Origin: Beroe forskalii | Taxonomy: Eukaryota > Ctenophora > Nuda > Beroida > Beroidae | DNA length: 64,000 nucleotides | Assembly (NCBI GenBank): GCA_011033025.1 | Contig: WFMF01000357.1 | Location: 62,001 to 126,000, forward strand | Direction of reading: 5' to 3' | In this document: positions 21,600-34,324 of the stretch, piece after piece | Layout: each line of letters opens with the position of its first letter | How positions within the stretch are numbered: the first letter of the stretch is position 1 | Notes under the pieces: model-generated | The model's input: only the letters and a program-made list of their open reading frames with translations | Databases searched by the model: none | What the model was told of the DNA's origin: nothing | Translations under genes and position numbers: made by a program

Positions 21600-22847
21600 A
21601 GCTGATCATTTTGATTTATTTATTTGTCAAAATTGGGTGAAACATGACAACATTATGGCCACTCTTTGATATATGAGCTTCAAAGTCGTTTTTCCCATCA
21701 TTCAGGTCAAAATTGCTGGGAAAACCTATTTGTAAGTGAATTGGAACTTATTTGGCTGTTTTAGCACATTAATGGCCAAAATCCTTCCAAAATCCTAAAA
21801 ATCGCTTATATCTCAGTTTTTAATTTTGCCCAAGTGGACTTTACACTTTTCTTTATAATTTTTCAATATTTCTAAATGAAATTTTCATAATTGCTTTGAA
21901 AGTAAATATTAAAGTTTTAATTGACCAAAATGCCATTAAATTATATGCCATGGTTAACATTTTATGCCCTTGCTGCTAAGTTTTAAAATTATGAGACGCT
22001 TTAGAAAGCGGGGTTGAGCTTTTTTGATCACTCTTTAAGGTTTTGAATCCCATGATAGCTATTAAGCGTTTACTAAGAATGTAACATTTATTTATTATTT
22101 ATTTAAATTTTGAGCTAGGCCACAAAGTTTTTTGGCCATTGTAGCAAAATCCCTGAGGATTTTTGCTCTTATGGCCAATTATTTGGCCATCCTTTGAGTA
22201 AAATTTCGATTTATGATAATGGGGGCCATTTTTGATCCAAGGCCTCACATGGGAAATATTGGATGGATAGACTCAAGACCACCATCAAAATTGTTGGTAA
22301 ACTTCCTGGCCATCCTGGCCAACTCATATCTCAAATATTGGCTCTTAAATAGTACTTTGCAATAAGTTCCAATTAGTTGCAATTTATCATTGCAATTTTG
22401 TCACAATTTTATGTTGCAAAAGTTTGGTCTGTATGTAAGTCAAAGATTAGGATGGATTCTGTATGATCTGTATACTGGTAAGATTTGGACATCTCAATAT
22501 AAACTTACAATGTAACAACCAACATCAAATGCAAGATGTAATATAGCAGTACTGATTATGTGCAAAAACCTTTCCAAGTCATTACTCATGTAAAAATATA
22601 TAAGTTACTTATTTGATATGATTTAGAACTGTAGCAGAAGCTAAGTCTCCAACTAAGTTTTCTTGCTATATGGCATGTTAAACAATGAATTGAAGCTAAG
22701 GGGCTCTGTACTGGTCATTACTATTATGATTATTTTTATGATTATAGGTAATTGGTATTATTATAAAATTGCTGTAAAATATCAATTTATTGATTATTGG
22801 TTATATCTTAGATATCATTGAAATTTATAACTTATTTTTACTGACAC
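21600..22847. other. Spacer upstream of the NST1-domain gene
   Basis: AT-rich, with a region (21,650-22,340) rich in a ggcca...tggcc theme that resembles old repeat DNA. The promoter and any 5' UTR exons of the gene at 22,860 should lie here or upstream, but I cannot identify them. Confidence 0.35.
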
Positions 22848-22859
22848 ATGACATTGAGG

Positions 22860-25550
22860 ATGGCTGCCCATTGTTTACAGCCAAATGAACATAGTTCTGT
22901 TACTATTGTTGATGTTCAATCAGAAAAAAGGAAAAAGAAAAGAAAGAAGAAGAAAGAACCTTCTTATTCTGTTCATGGTGAAGTAATCTGGAATGATAAT
23001 ATCTGGGATGATAATGAACTCACATATTATAGGCGCCTTAGGGAATTTTGGTCTACACTATGTATAGATGACAGAATTCAAATAGCATCTTTAGAAAAAG
23101 ATCTAGTTGTTCTTAAGATGAAAGAACAACAGCGTATAACATGCAATTGTGACTGTTGTACTCAAGAACGTCGTGAATTTGAAATAGATGTAGAGGAATG
23201 TTTTGCTCTTTATCATGATGAATTAATCCGTATGGACATGCGTAATGATTATGGTGATAAGCTTTCTCAAATGCCACTTGAAGAATGTCAATTAAATGAT
23301 AATGAATTTGTTTTTTATTGGAGTTTATCATCAGATGGTCATCAAATTTCAGTTAGTCCAGAGTTAGTGGAAGGTGGGGCTTTGTTCATAGACCTTTTAG
23401 AAAGTAGTCAGTATGATGATGTTGATGAAGACTTTTATGATAGGGACTTTGAGGATATTCAAGAAGCTACTGATGACTTAACTGAGGTGCAACTTGCATG
23501 GGCACGTTTACTTGTGGGCAGAAAATTTTTTCAGACATTTATAGCCAGAATGTTTGAGGAAAGGTTATTAGTTGCTTACAGAGAGAAGCTTGCATTTGAT
23601 AAGCAGCAAAAATTGATAGCAGAAGAAGAAGAGGAAGAACGTCTAAGAAAAGAGAGAGATGAGAATCGACAAATTGCTAGACAGCGCAAAAGAGATAGAA
23701 AGAAAGAACAGAAAAAAGCTGCAGCTGATAGAAAAAAGGCTGAGGATGAAGAATTCCTAAAAGCTGAACAGAAGAAGGTAGAACAGGAAGTCCTCAACAA
23801 GTTAGATGAGGAAAAAAAGAGGAAAGATAAGAGGAGGCTTACAAGAACCTCTTCAAATAACAATATTGGGCTTGACAGGTCATCAAATTCTAGTGGAAGT
23901 AGGAACTCTAGTGTAGAGCGAGCTCTCATGGAAAATGTACCTGAACAAGCAAAACTTTCTGAATGTATGAAGAAGAAAAACAATGTTTTATCAACTGAAA
24001 GAAAGAGTTGTGAAACAATAAAATCCTCTGCTAAATTGAAAAAGGAAAATAAAGCTAATGGCCCATCATCAAAAAATGGACTTGAAGCATCATCCCTTCA
24101 CATCCCTCCTGATATATCACTGGATGAAAAACCCATGGAAATTTCGAAACCAAAGAAGAAGCGGACTAGGAAGAAGAATCAAAAGGGGCGTGATGTTGAT
24201 ACAGATATCATAGTCAACAATACAAACATACCTGGAAGTTCTAGTGTATTACCTGCAAATGTTGTCAAAAAAGAAGACCCTCAAAGAGTGGTCAGGAAAG
24301 TTGCAGAAACACCTGCCAATAAAAATATTACAGTTGGCACTAATAGAGTTTCCCCACCTTATGTAAACAAAACTCCTGTCTCCAATGTAGCAGCTGAATC
24401 CACCAAGGTCTGCTCAACTAAAATACAGAACCCATCAGCTGCTCCAAAGTCTTCAAAGGTTAGTCCAAAGTCTTCAGCTAAGCCTTTATATGAAAAACCT
24501 ATTCAAATTCCTATCCCAACACTTAAAGGTGCAGCAAAAAATTCCCTGCCCAAAAATATTACCATCAAGAAAACCCAATCTCAAGTCATTTCAACTACTA
24601 CAACCACGGTTGTGGCAAGTCGTGCTGCTCCTGGTTATGAAAGATCAATTAATAGTGGAGCTGTATCTTCATATGTGACGATGACAACTTCTCAGGCAAT
24701 GCAGATACTCAATTCACACACTTCTACTGCTGGTACTTTAGGAGCTACTACACAATCTGTTTGGGGTAATACAAGCCCAATTCCCATTGCATCCATTATT
24801 GGTGATTCTAGGACAACACCTACAAAATCGAAAGTTCAAGACAGTGATATGCCTGAACCAAGAGTTCCAACTCCAAAGGCTATAGGAAGTGAGAGAGCTG
24901 CTGACAGAGCAATCGGTAGTGAAAGGGCCAAATCATATCACAAAGATATATCTTTGAATGGAATCACAGATGCATCAAGTTGTTCACCATTTGCAAATTC
25001 CAATCCTCAATTTTTCCTAGGCCTGCAAGAAATTCTGTCTTCTGCAAAATCCAATGATAAAAACCCTTCTGAAATGTTGTTTGAAAATATAGAAGATTTC
25101 AATGCTGGATTTCCATCATCATGGACTTCTAGTGCTCAATCATCTTTATGGTCAGCAACATCCCCAACCTTACAACAAACTGCTATAAATAATATCCCAG
25201 TTTCTACTTCATTGGACTCAAGTAATAGTTCTAGGAGTAGTCCTGAGGTAAACTCGTTATGGATGCAGCAACCCCCTCCCAGTCAAACTCCTCCATGGTC
25301 ATGTGCCACGATGGGTAATCCTAAAGTACCTTTGACACCTCCACCAATTTCTCAGCAACAGCAACAACAGGCACAACAGCAACAAAATTCAAGTATGGCT
25401 ATTCCTGGCATCATCCATATACCTCGGTCTCTTGCACCAAGCTTATCTCCATTCCAAGCATTCTCTGGGATGGATCAGCGGGGTGTGAGGCAGCCTTGGA
25501 CTCCAAAATTACATTCTGGCTTTGAAATGCAACCCATGAGACCATCATGA
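22860..25550 (+). CDS. NST1-domain protein (FAM193/NST1-like)
   Basis: About 896 codons in one uninterrupted frame. The ATG at 22,860 has A at -3 and G at +4. An in-frame ATG four codons earlier (22,848) has a poorer context. A stop lies upstream at about 22,824. Residues about 25-37 form a Lys/Arg tract (RKKKRKKKKE), a likely nuclear signal. Residues about 60-130 match the NST1 (salt tolerance down-regulator) signature: RRLREFWSTL, then LEKDLVVLKMKEQQ, then CNCDCCTQERREFEIDVEE and YHDEL. A long charged coiled-coil (about 255-330, EEEEEERLRKERDENRQ) follows, then a low-complexity Ser/Lys/Pro region and a Gln-rich stretch (about 830-850). In metazoan databases such proteins are called stress response protein NST1 or FAM193-like. 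Molecular function is not established, and a nuclear or RNA-linked role is inference. Lack of introns over 2.7 kb suggests a large terminal exon or a retrogene. Confidence 0.8.
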   Translation: MAAHCLQPNEHSSVTIVDVQSEKRKKKRKKKKEPSYSVHGEVIWNDNIWDDNELTYYRRLREFWSTLCIDDRIQIASLEKDLVVLKMKEQQRITCNCDCCTQERREFEIDVEECFALYHDELIRMDMRNDYGDKLSQMPLEECQLNDNEFVFYWSLSSDGHQISVSPELVEGGALFIDLLESSQYDDVDEDFYDRDFEDIQEATDDLTEVQLAWARLLVGRKFFQTFIARMFEERLLVAYREKLAFDKQQKLIAEEEEEERLRKERDENRQIARQRKRDRKKEQKKAAADRKKAEDEEFLKAEQKKVEQEVLNKLDEEKKRKDKRRLTRTSSNNNIGLDRSSNSSGSRNSSVERALMENVPEQAKLSECMKKKNNVLSTERKSCETIKSSAKLKKENKANGPSSKNGLEASSLHIPPDISLDEKPMEISKPKKKRTRKKNQKGRDVDTDIIVNNTNIPGSSSVLPANVVKKEDPQRVVRKVAETPANKNITVGTNRVSPPYVNKTPVSNVAAESTKVCSTKIQNPSAAPKSSKVSPKSSAKPLYEKPIQIPIPTLKGAAKNSLPKNITIKKTQSQVISTTTTTVVASRAAPGYERSINSGAVSSYVTMTTSQAMQILNSHTSTAGTLGATTQSVWGNTSPIPIASIIGDSRTTPTKSKVQDSDMPEPRVPTPKAIGSERAADRAIGSERAKSYHKDISLNGITDASSCSPFANSNPQFFLGLQEILSSAKSNDKNPSEMLFENIEDFNAGFPSSWTSSAQSSLWSATSPTLQQTAINNIPVSTSLDSSNSSRSSPEVNSLWMQQPPPSQTPPWSCATMGNPKVPLTPPPISQQQQQQAQQQQNSSMAIPGIIHIPRSLAPSLSPFQAFSGMDQRGVRQPWTPKLHSGFEMQPMRPS

Positions 25551-26513
25551 AACTCCCTTAAATTGATGTATCATTTCAAGTTTGGGTGATGTTTGTGTCA
25601 TTTCTGTTAGTTTTTGTTGAAGATTATTTCTTTTCTGCCTGATATTAACATGGATACTGGATAATTTAGACAAAAGTGAAAATAATTTGTGTTTCAAAAA
25701 TATATAATACGAGTGTTTTTTATTACAAGGCATATAAAGTGTATACTAATCTTGAGATTTGGTAAATTAATTTATGCTTTTTTATAAAAATCTAAAGCAA
25801 TGTAATAATTAATGTTTAATTGAATCTTTAATATCAAACATATTGCTATTTGGATCTACAGCTTGTTATGTTTATTACAAACAATTTACAAAATGCCAGA
25901 TTCATAAGATTGCATTTTATTCAAGTCACCAGACTAATTAATTCCATCACGTTTACCCATCACAGTATACATCTGGTGCTTGAATAAAATAGGACTCGGT
26001 AGAATGAGATGAATTTCATCTGCAGTGTAGCACAGCAGCAATAGTTGAATTGATTATTATTTATTGTGATGGTCCATGGGTACATTTTTTAATTGAACAG
26101 TTGCAGTAAGCATTAATGTTTGAAGATTCGTCCATTAGGTGTAGAATTATCACTATATGTTGAAGTTGAATTACAAATGCTGGGTTTGAGAAATTATTGA
26201 TCTGATCATGTCTTAATTACAAAATACTGTAGAACTCATTTTTTGTTTAACTTTATCCTCATCAATGACAATCTCAAATACCAAATTGCCTGAATGAAAC
26301 CTATTTCCTTATATTACTGCAACAATAATTTAATGTTATTTATTCCAATTCTAGGCAAATGGAAAATGGGAGCAATGTGCATTGGTTATGTCATTGCTTG
26401 GACCACTAAGCTTATAACTGTTATAATTACATTCTTTGGTCCACTTCTTCATTTATTTATTAAGATTACAGTTTTGTTTTGAACACTCATCACGATTACC
26501 TCACATATATAGG
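25551..26513. other. 3' UTR and intergenic region
   Basis: AT-rich. It follows the NST1-domain ORF and precedes ZIP7. Candidate polyadenylation hexamers (aataaa) occur, for example near 25,984. A splice-acceptor-like ttccaattctag before 26,355 is followed by a hydrophobic 40-codon frame ending at 26,482. It could be a terminal exon of something unrecognised, or chance. Confidence 0.35.
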
Positions 26514-29500
26514 ATGAAATTCAACCTGTTCTTGACTGTTTTATCCTCCTTTATCTTCATAAGCCTTTCCAACAAGAACAAGTGGACTGATCCTTCCCTA
26601 AACACACCAGAAAACAATGCCCGGGTCCTAGAAGAAGTCAGACAGGGTCTCCACAAGGACCACCACCATGACCATGAACATGGACATGATCATCATCACC
26701 ATGGACATGACCATCATCATGAACATGAACATGGACATGATCATCATCATGAACAGGGACATGACCATCATCATGAACATGGACATGCCCATCATCATGA
26801 ACATGAACATGGACATGACCATCATGGACATGGACATGATCATGCAGATATAAGAAATGAAAGTGTTATTTGGATAAATGCATTCTCAGCAACCGCTTTA
26901 ATCTCCCTTGCCCCATTTTTAATTCTCTACCTGATCCCTATTGATCGGAAAAATGAGGCACAAGAAAACTTCTTAAAGATCCTGTTGGCTTTTGCATCTG
27001 GTGGACTGTTGGGTAAGTTGTGCCCTTACTATATGATGCCTGTCTATATTGATTTCAGGTGAAATCGGTATCATGCTTAATTATGCAATTTGTCATAGCT
27101 CTAATTCGATCATATCCGTGCCAATCAACGCAAAATTCGTGAAATCCTCTCTGATCTTAAAATCCTTAAAATTATTTTTTCAGGTGATGCTTTTCTGCAC
27201 CTTATTCCTCATGCTATCTCCCCCCACACTCATGGTGGTTAGTATACTAATAACGATAGAAATATTCAGTTTAAAGTTGCATATAAATTCATGATAAATT
27301 ATGGGTCATTATATGATTTTTATGACTTAAAATGTAATTTGGTTCAACTTCTCTGAACAGTGAACGTTCAAGTGGAGATTTACAATTTCTTTCAAAATAT
27401 TTTCTAACTCGAAACATTCCCTAAATTACTTTTCAGAGGATGATGCACATCACCACCATGATCATGGGCATGATCACCACCATGATCATGGGCACAGTCA
27501 TGGGGCTGAAATGGCTGTGGGATTGTGGACACTTTGTGGCCTCCTGACTTTCCTCCTGATCGAAAAGTTCGTCATTGCCGTCAAAGGTGGCCATTCACAT
27601 AGCCATGGGTGCGTAATCATGTAATATTAGGATATCTTCATTTCTTTTTATTGGACATGAAGTATCATATTGTCGGGTTGGCTTAACTTGAGTAATGCAG
27701 TGAGACGGTACCAATTTTGGTTTTGCTTTTTCACGCCTTTCTGAAATGGTACCTTTTTTATGTGATCTTTGGTAAATGGTACTTTTTCAAACAGCACTAA
27801 TCTCAATCTTCAGCAGCCCGATACTCTTATTATGCACCCTCCCACTTAAGCGATTTCAGAAATTTTTATTACCATCTACCTCATAAATCACTTAAGAATG
27901 GCCGTTTTCGTTCGTTTTGCTTAATTTCTTGATACTGAATATGTGAATGTGGTATGGAGACGATATGGCATGTTTCCAGGGCTCAAATCAGTGAAACTTA
28001 AATTTCTTATGGTACATTATTATTTTTAAAGAGTTTATATAAGAAATCCAGTCCCACCTTTTATTTGACAGCCCCTTTTTATGAAGGTTTGAAATCCCCA
28101 CCCCAGTATGTACGCTTATTTCGACCCCCCTACCTTGTGATTTGGTACTGCAGAGTAATTATTTGCAAGCCACTCCCTATGAAGATTTCTTAATCCTCTG
28201 ATCGGCTCTATTTCAGGCCACAGCCCGCTGAAGAGACTGAAGAAGAAGAAACTGATGAAAAGACATCAGCTGACAAATCTTCAGATGAAAAAGAAGAAAA
28301 ATCTGAGGAAAGTTCAGATGGTGAAGCGAAAGAAGAAAATTCTGACAACGATAGCTCAGGTAAACACCGGGGGCCAACTCCGAAAACGTCTGGGTGCATA
28401 TGGAAATAAGCAATTTATTGGAGTTTACTTTTGCTTAACATTTTATATGAATGCTCAACATTCTATATGAATGATTTGATATGCAAATAAGTGCAATAAC
28501 AGACTCCTGAAATTGATAAATTCTTGCACCAGTATCTCCTGACATTAGTTCATACTGACACCAGTATCTCCTGACATTAGTTCATACTGACATCAGTATC
28601 TCCTGACATTGGTTCACACTGACACCAGTATCTCCTGACATTGGTTCACACTGACACCAGTATCTCCTGACATTGGTTCACACTGACACCAGTATCTCCT
28701 GACATTAGTTCACACTGACAACAGTATCTCCTGACATTGGTTCACACTGACACCAGTATCTCCTGACATTGGTTCACACTGACACCAGTATCTCCTGACA
28801 TTGGTTCACACTGACACCAGTATCTCCTGACTTTGGTTCACACTGACACCAGTTTCTCTTGACATTGGTTCACACTGACACCAGTTTCTCTTGACATTGG
28901 TTCACACTGACACCAGTATCTTCTGATATTGGTTCACACTGACACCTGTATCTTCTGACCTTGGTTAACACTGACAACTGTATCTCCTCACATTGGTTCA
29001 CACTGACAACAGTATCTCCTGACATTGGTTAACTCTGACACCAGTGTCTCCTGACATTGGTTCACACTGACACCAGTATCTCCTGACATTGGTTCACACT
29101 GACACCACTATCTTCTGACATTGGTTAACACTGACACCAGTATCTCCTGACATTGGTTCATACTGACAACAGTTTCTCCTGACATTGGTTCACACTGACA
29201 CCAGTATCTCCTGAAATTAGTTCTCGCTGACACCAGTATCTCCTGACATTATAGTTCACACTGACACCAGTATCTCCTGACATTATAGTTCACGCTGACA
29301 CCAGTATCTCCTGACATTATAGTTCACACTGACACCAGTATCTCCTGACATTATAGTTCACGCTGACACCAGTATCTCCTGACATTATAGTTCACACTGA
29401 CACCAGTATCTCCTGACATTGGTTCACACTGACACCAGTATCTCCTGACATTATAGTTCACACTGACACCAGTATCTCCTGACATTGGTTCACACTGACA

Positions 29501-32500
29501 CCAGTATCTCCTGACATTGGTTCACTCTGAACTCTGACACCACTTTTAACTTATATTGATGTCTTATGGCTGATTTAATGACATATACCTTAAATTGCAA
29601 ACTTTCATTTGACTGTCTGGGTCACATCACTATCAAGTACTGTATAATGTACCTTAGTGGTAGAAATTAAGATGTGTATTTATTAAAGACGTACTAATTA
29701 AGAAGTGTACTAATTAAGGCAGTAAAATTTCTACAAAAATCAGGCAATTCTAGGACTAAATTTCACGTCGTTTCACCAATTTTCAACCAAAAACACCGAT
29801 GTGAAAACAAGAAGAGGCAGATTTTTTCCATTGTATTCAATTTATTTGGGATCTATGAAATATAGACAAAAGAAAAGGTAGGCGTTCTAGAGAAACAGAT
29901 TAGCAAACGGGTCAATGAGCATCCTAGAGTCAACACCATGTTCTTTGCAAAGTTTCACTGCCTCCGTTTGATGAAAGATTGGCTGATGATTCCGCTGAAA
30001 TTTTGAACGCCTTGTTTCCTGATGAAAACATCGGGGAAGATATTGAAGATGGTTCTATTGGGCTTGAGGTGGAAAATATGGAAGATGTGCAGGAAGAAGA
30101 AGAAGCTGAAGAGATGCCTATAATTCTTATCGAGTGGTAATTGTTTATCATATCAAATTTGATTTTGTCTGCTGCACTGATGCTTTCGCTGGAAAATTCT
30201 GAACCTGTATTGAGAGAAAATGGAATGCCTTAAAGAAATAAAAGATGAGTATAGATGTAGAAATCTTTACTTGTACAAATTACATTGGTTAGAAATTAAC
30301 CATTTTCAGAATTTATTGAGGTCCTACTATTTAAGGTAGTAAAATTGCAAACATTCATTTGACTGTCTGGGTCACTTCACTATCAAGTACTGTATAATGT
30401 ATATGTTGTTGATGTTCTATGGCTGATCTAACTACATATGCCTTAAAATTACAAACTTTCAATTGACTGTCTGGGTCACTTCACTATCAAGTAATGTATA
30501 TGTTGTTGATGTCCTATGGCTGATCTAACTACATATGCCTTAAAATTGCAAACTTTCATTTGACTGTCTGGGTCACTATTTCCGACATACGACATTTATA
30601 ATTTTTGTGTCTATCGTTAAATCTCTCTCCCAATATAGCTGTTGCTCGGGATGTACTTTCTTCTATTTATTGTGCACAATTGTACGGTCTTTTAACATTT
30701 TCTCTTTTACATAATTTTCCTTGCCGATAATTTGTGAAATCTGAGCGTCTTTTGTTTGCTTGCTACGTGTACTTTGGCACTTTGCCCGCCATTTCGTCCT
30801 ATTTCTTGACGTTTATAAATTTTGTTTTTGAGTTCGCTTTAATTTTCTTCGGAAGAGGACTGGGAATCCTAAATCTGCAGACACTGATCGGTTGTCCGTT
30901 ATATTATGGGGTTCAACTTTCAAACTGGTTAAAAATGGCAAATCCAAATGAACAAAATGCGCGGTTTTTGCACTTAAATGACTTTGTAGCCCGGATTACC
31001 CATGAATCCCGATGTTGTCTTAGTAGGCTGCTATTGCGACACGAAAGGACATGCATGTGACAAATTCCGGTGCAACAGTCGGACCGGTAACGTGGCCATA
31101 TGTCACACTTTCCTGTGTGACATGTTTCCTTTGCCAAAATTTTGCAAGAATTCGGCATACAGACAAGGTTGCTTCGAGCATTTGGGAGCGCGCGCGCGGC
31201 ATGCGCGCACGAAACTGGATTGATGTATCTTGTACATTTGAAATGTATACCTGTATAGTTCAGGAGTTCCATTTAATTTCATGTCGCTGTAACAATGACC
31301 GTTACCGTCTGACATAATGGATATAGCCGACATACCGGGATATATCCCTTCATAGTCATTACTTGGGCACGTCTTCTCTGTGTACGTGACTCATTTTCAA
31401 ACCAACGTGGCACGCGCTCTATGTTCAGACTCATTTTAGACCATAAATTTTCACTAAGACTATACATTCTCTTCATTCCGAAAAGTTTACCATCCCCATG
31501 TCGCAATGTGTAGGTGATACCACACTCCTAACGTTTAATGCCCCCTCAACACATCAAAGTTAAGAAGTGTGTACAATGGTATGAGTAACATGGGCGGGCT
31601 TACTTTGCATAATTTATGCGCTATGGAATAATCGATCTGCTACTTTGCTCCTTATTTAACACAAACCTACTCTACTGTGTGACGCAAGTATTGTCTGACC
31701 CAGGGTGTAATTTTGGTGACGTATAATGATGTGTCCTATGGTATGCAGAGCCGAATATTTCCTGCATATTTCTAATCACATTTTATTAGGCCACGTACTA
31801 GAGGTGTATATGTGTAGAATTTCTCGAATCCTGGAATCCCAGCAATGATCACTTTCACTCGTATAAAGACCGGTGGTTTGTGGAATTGAGGGCTCCTACA
31901 TGATCACTTCATCTTCCGTAACATCAAAGATTCATACGAACGTAGTTCTGGTAAGCCGGCATTATTTCCGGAGAAAAACTAAATCTCATCGTACATTTCT
32001 CAATCTTCACTGTTGAGGTCAGGGGCTTACTTTGGTATTAACATCTGTACATTGTACAGTGTACACTATGTAAGTATTTTCTATGCAATGTTAAAGATTC
32101 GTGAATACTTTCACCACAGATAGAAACTCTTTCTACTAACTAACTCATTCCTTTAATCAAATCGAGCAATTAAGCAAGCTACCTCATTAACCAAGCTAAA
32201 ACCACACCCGAGTTACTAATCTTCCTATTTCAGATGCTCACACAGAAGTCAAAGTATCCGCCTATCTCAACATGGCGGCAGATTTGACTCACAACTTTAC
32301 AGACGGCCTGGCCATAGGTAAATATTGTCTGAACTTCTGTCTTGAAAAACCTCGCGCTTTTCAAATGCTAATATCATCAGGGATCTATCACATGTGGGGG
32401 GGTTCAAATGATAATATTTCATGCTCTTGTAACAAATAACACTACTGTAAAAAGAGGAGAAGGGGGGGGGGTTGAAATCGACCAAAAATTGTTTGAGTAA

Positions 32501-34324
32501 TATGTGAACGATTAAAAAAACTTGTTACGTAATGACATACAATTTACTGTGTACACTCGCCACTCCTTATGTTTAATGCACACATGTCACAATGATAGCT
32601 TAGGCGCCCGTAACGTTCGTCGGTCGATCGATTGGAATTGGTCGATTGATCGACTCCATTTGAACGAATGATGTGTTTCACTGGTCCTTAATGACTTGAA
32701 TCGTATTTAGATGAGCAATATTTAGTTTTTTTCCTACTAGCTCAAAGATTTTCTATTTAAAACACATCAGTCGATCAAATGAAGTTGATCGATCGACCAA
32801 TTCCAATCGATCGACCGACGAACGTTACGGGCGCCTTATTACACATCGGTAGACGCACTGATAATTACATTGCTAGCAATTAGGTATATTGACACGAGAA
32901 GCCATTGGAAAGACTTTGATATTCTATCTGATGAGAGAGGGATCATTTTTTGCTGAAATCAATAATAATTACCTGAAGAACAAAAGTCAATTTTCTAGAT
33001 CAAGTAAAATGTAGCTAATATGGCCAGGAATAATACAGCCTCCTAGCCACAAGAAAACTTCAGGAAATGAAAAACAACTGATTAATATGGGATTTTGAAA
33101 ATCAGTATATGCCTGAATATCAATTAAAACATTTTTGTGCGCGAAATTCTCTTGGCATTTACCAAAATATACTTCAAAATCTATCATCAATTTTTGGAGA
33201 ATCATCTTGAACTTCACCCTCACCCCCCTCTGAAAATCTTCAGGTTCCTCGTTCCTCGTGAGTGACAAGATGGGTTACATCACGACCTTCCTCATCCTCG
33301 TCCACGAGATACCCCACGAGATAGGAGACTTCGCTATCCTCGTCCAGTCCGGGTTTACCAAGAGCAACGCTATGTACTTCCAGGTTCGGGTTCCATTCCA
33401 AATCGGGACATTAGTCAAAAAGCTGGAAAGTTAAAATTTTTGCAAATTTGCATTAAAATTTTGACTTGTCAGTTTTTGACTTACCTTTGTTTCGGTGTCA
33501 GGAAATCCAGGTTTAACAGATTTATAATTGTAACGGCTGTAATGCTTGCCCAGTCCACCACGTGTTGCATCAGAGCAACGGCTTCGTTATCAAACTGATG
33601 CAGCGCACTGATTCCAGGTTCCAAATTGGACTTTGGGTAGGCTTTGCACTTTGCAGCCTTCTCTATCAATATGTATATTTGTGGTATTTTAAAATCGGTT
33701 TGGGTTATAACTTATGGTATGCACTATGCAATTGCTCCCAAACTTACCATTTTACAGCTCTTGAACGTTCCCATTAATCCCCAGTTAATGACCGCTCTTG
33801 GAGCTCTCATGGGTACGGCGTGTGGGCTTGTGGCTGAGACTTTCTTTGCTTCTGCCTCCCAGCTGATATTACCTTTCACTGCTGGTAAGCCCTTGTTAAA
33901 CTAAAACTTATTCTGTATACTTAAATCCTACTCTTCTGTGGTTAGTGGTACATCCATAAATCTTCACGTGATAGCTTATTAGCTTTTACCTCAGTCAAAC
34001 CAATCCGTGATCCAAGTAGCTCGATCAGTGATTTCATTCGGATTTTAACGCACATTTGTTTCTTCCTTTTTCTCAATTTTCATTGCTATCTTGATGGGAT
34101 CTTAATAAACTTTAATATACTACTGATACCTCGAATCATCCCGTATCCCCAATTCACTCCATCCTCATTCCTTACCCCTTCCAGGAGGGTTTATCTACAT
34201 AGCCACGGTGTCCGTGATACCCGAGCTTCTGCAAGGAAAGAGCTCGTTCTGGCAAAGTGTCAAGGAGATTGCGGCCATGTTGCTCGGGATCGGACTTATG
34301 GTGGCTATTGCAGAATACGAATAG
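26514..34324 (+). CDS. SLC39A7: Zinc transporter ZIP7 (SLC39A7/Catsup family), 8 exons
   Basis: ZIP7 moves zinc from the ER/Golgi lumen to the cytosol. Exons: 26,514-27,012; 27,184-27,234; 27,437-27,608; 28,217-28,359; 32,234-32,317; 33,244-33,383; 33,758-33,884; 34,185-34,324. All introns are GT-AG and the lengths sum to 1,356 nt: 451 codons plus stop, close to human ZIP7 (469). Exon 1 encodes a hydrophobic signal-like start, a very His-rich luminal segment ([19 protein letters not shown] style) and the first membrane helices. Exon 2 gives [17 protein letters not shown]. Exon 3 has a second His-rich loop. Exon 4 is an acidic Glu/Ser linker, the site of CK2 control in vertebrate ZIP7. Exon 5 carries [10 protein letters not shown] (helix IV) and exon 6 [17 protein letters not shown] (helix V), the LIV-1 metal site. 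Exon 8 ends in IAEYE. Introns hold a 32-bp tandem repeat and a MITE. The gene looks intact. Confidence 0.95.
28533..29545. repeat. 32-bp tandem repeat in ZIP7 intron 4
   Basis: About 31 contiguous copies of a 32-bp unit (consensus begins ctgacaccagtatctcctga) with scattered substitutions. A higher-order variant carrying ttatagttca in place of ttggttca alternates at 29,240-29,460. There is no spacer between units, so this is a minisatellite. It adds 1 kb to the intron. Confidence 0.95.
29555..30590. repeat. Roughly 125-bp repeats flanking a retroposed-looking segment
   Basis: A block containing ttgactgtctgggtcac and ctatcaagta occurs at about 29,600, 30,360, 30,470 and 30,570. Between the first and second copies lies unrelated sequence (29,660-30,340) including an acidic frame (about 29,962-30,140: [13 protein letters not shown] and [13 protein letters not shown]), a stop, then an aataaa at about 30,237. 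This may be a retroposed gene fragment or a transposon part. I do not recognise the protein. Confidence 0.4.
30591..32233. other. Remainder of ZIP7 intron 4
   Basis: No exon is supported. A small hairpin (atgtcacac...gtgtgacat) lies near 31,098-31,124 and a CpG-rich patch at 31,185-31,215. ORFs of 60-119 codons on both strands overlap one another without similarity I recognise. Confidence 0.4.
32604..32836. mobile_element. 233-bp MITE with long TIRs in ZIP7 intron 5
   Basis: Near-perfect terminal inverted repeats of about 55 bp start ggcgcccgtaacgttcgtcg and contain nested cgatcgat palindromes. A TTA on each side is a candidate target-site duplication. The central 110 bp is AT-rich. There is no coding capacity. 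Confidence 0.8.

Noticed and set aside
26340-26482. A hydrophobic exon upstream of ZIP7
   Set aside because: It has an acceptor-like ctag and a 40-codon frame, but no recognisable domain or partner exon. Recorded only as a possibility in the intergenic entry.
26628-26843. Met-rich minus-strand and plus-strand alternative-frame ORFs
   Set aside because: They are out-of-frame readings of the ZIP7 His-rich exon (cat/gac codons).
28533-29545. Regular repeats that could be taken for a CRISPR array
   Set aside because: The 32-bp units are contiguous with no unique spacers, they lie in a eukaryotic intron and there are no cas genes. It is a minisatellite.
30734-31333. Several overlapping ORFs of 60-119 codons in ZIP7 intron 4
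   Set aside because: They overlap on both strands, lack domains and fall between well-defined ZIP7 exons.
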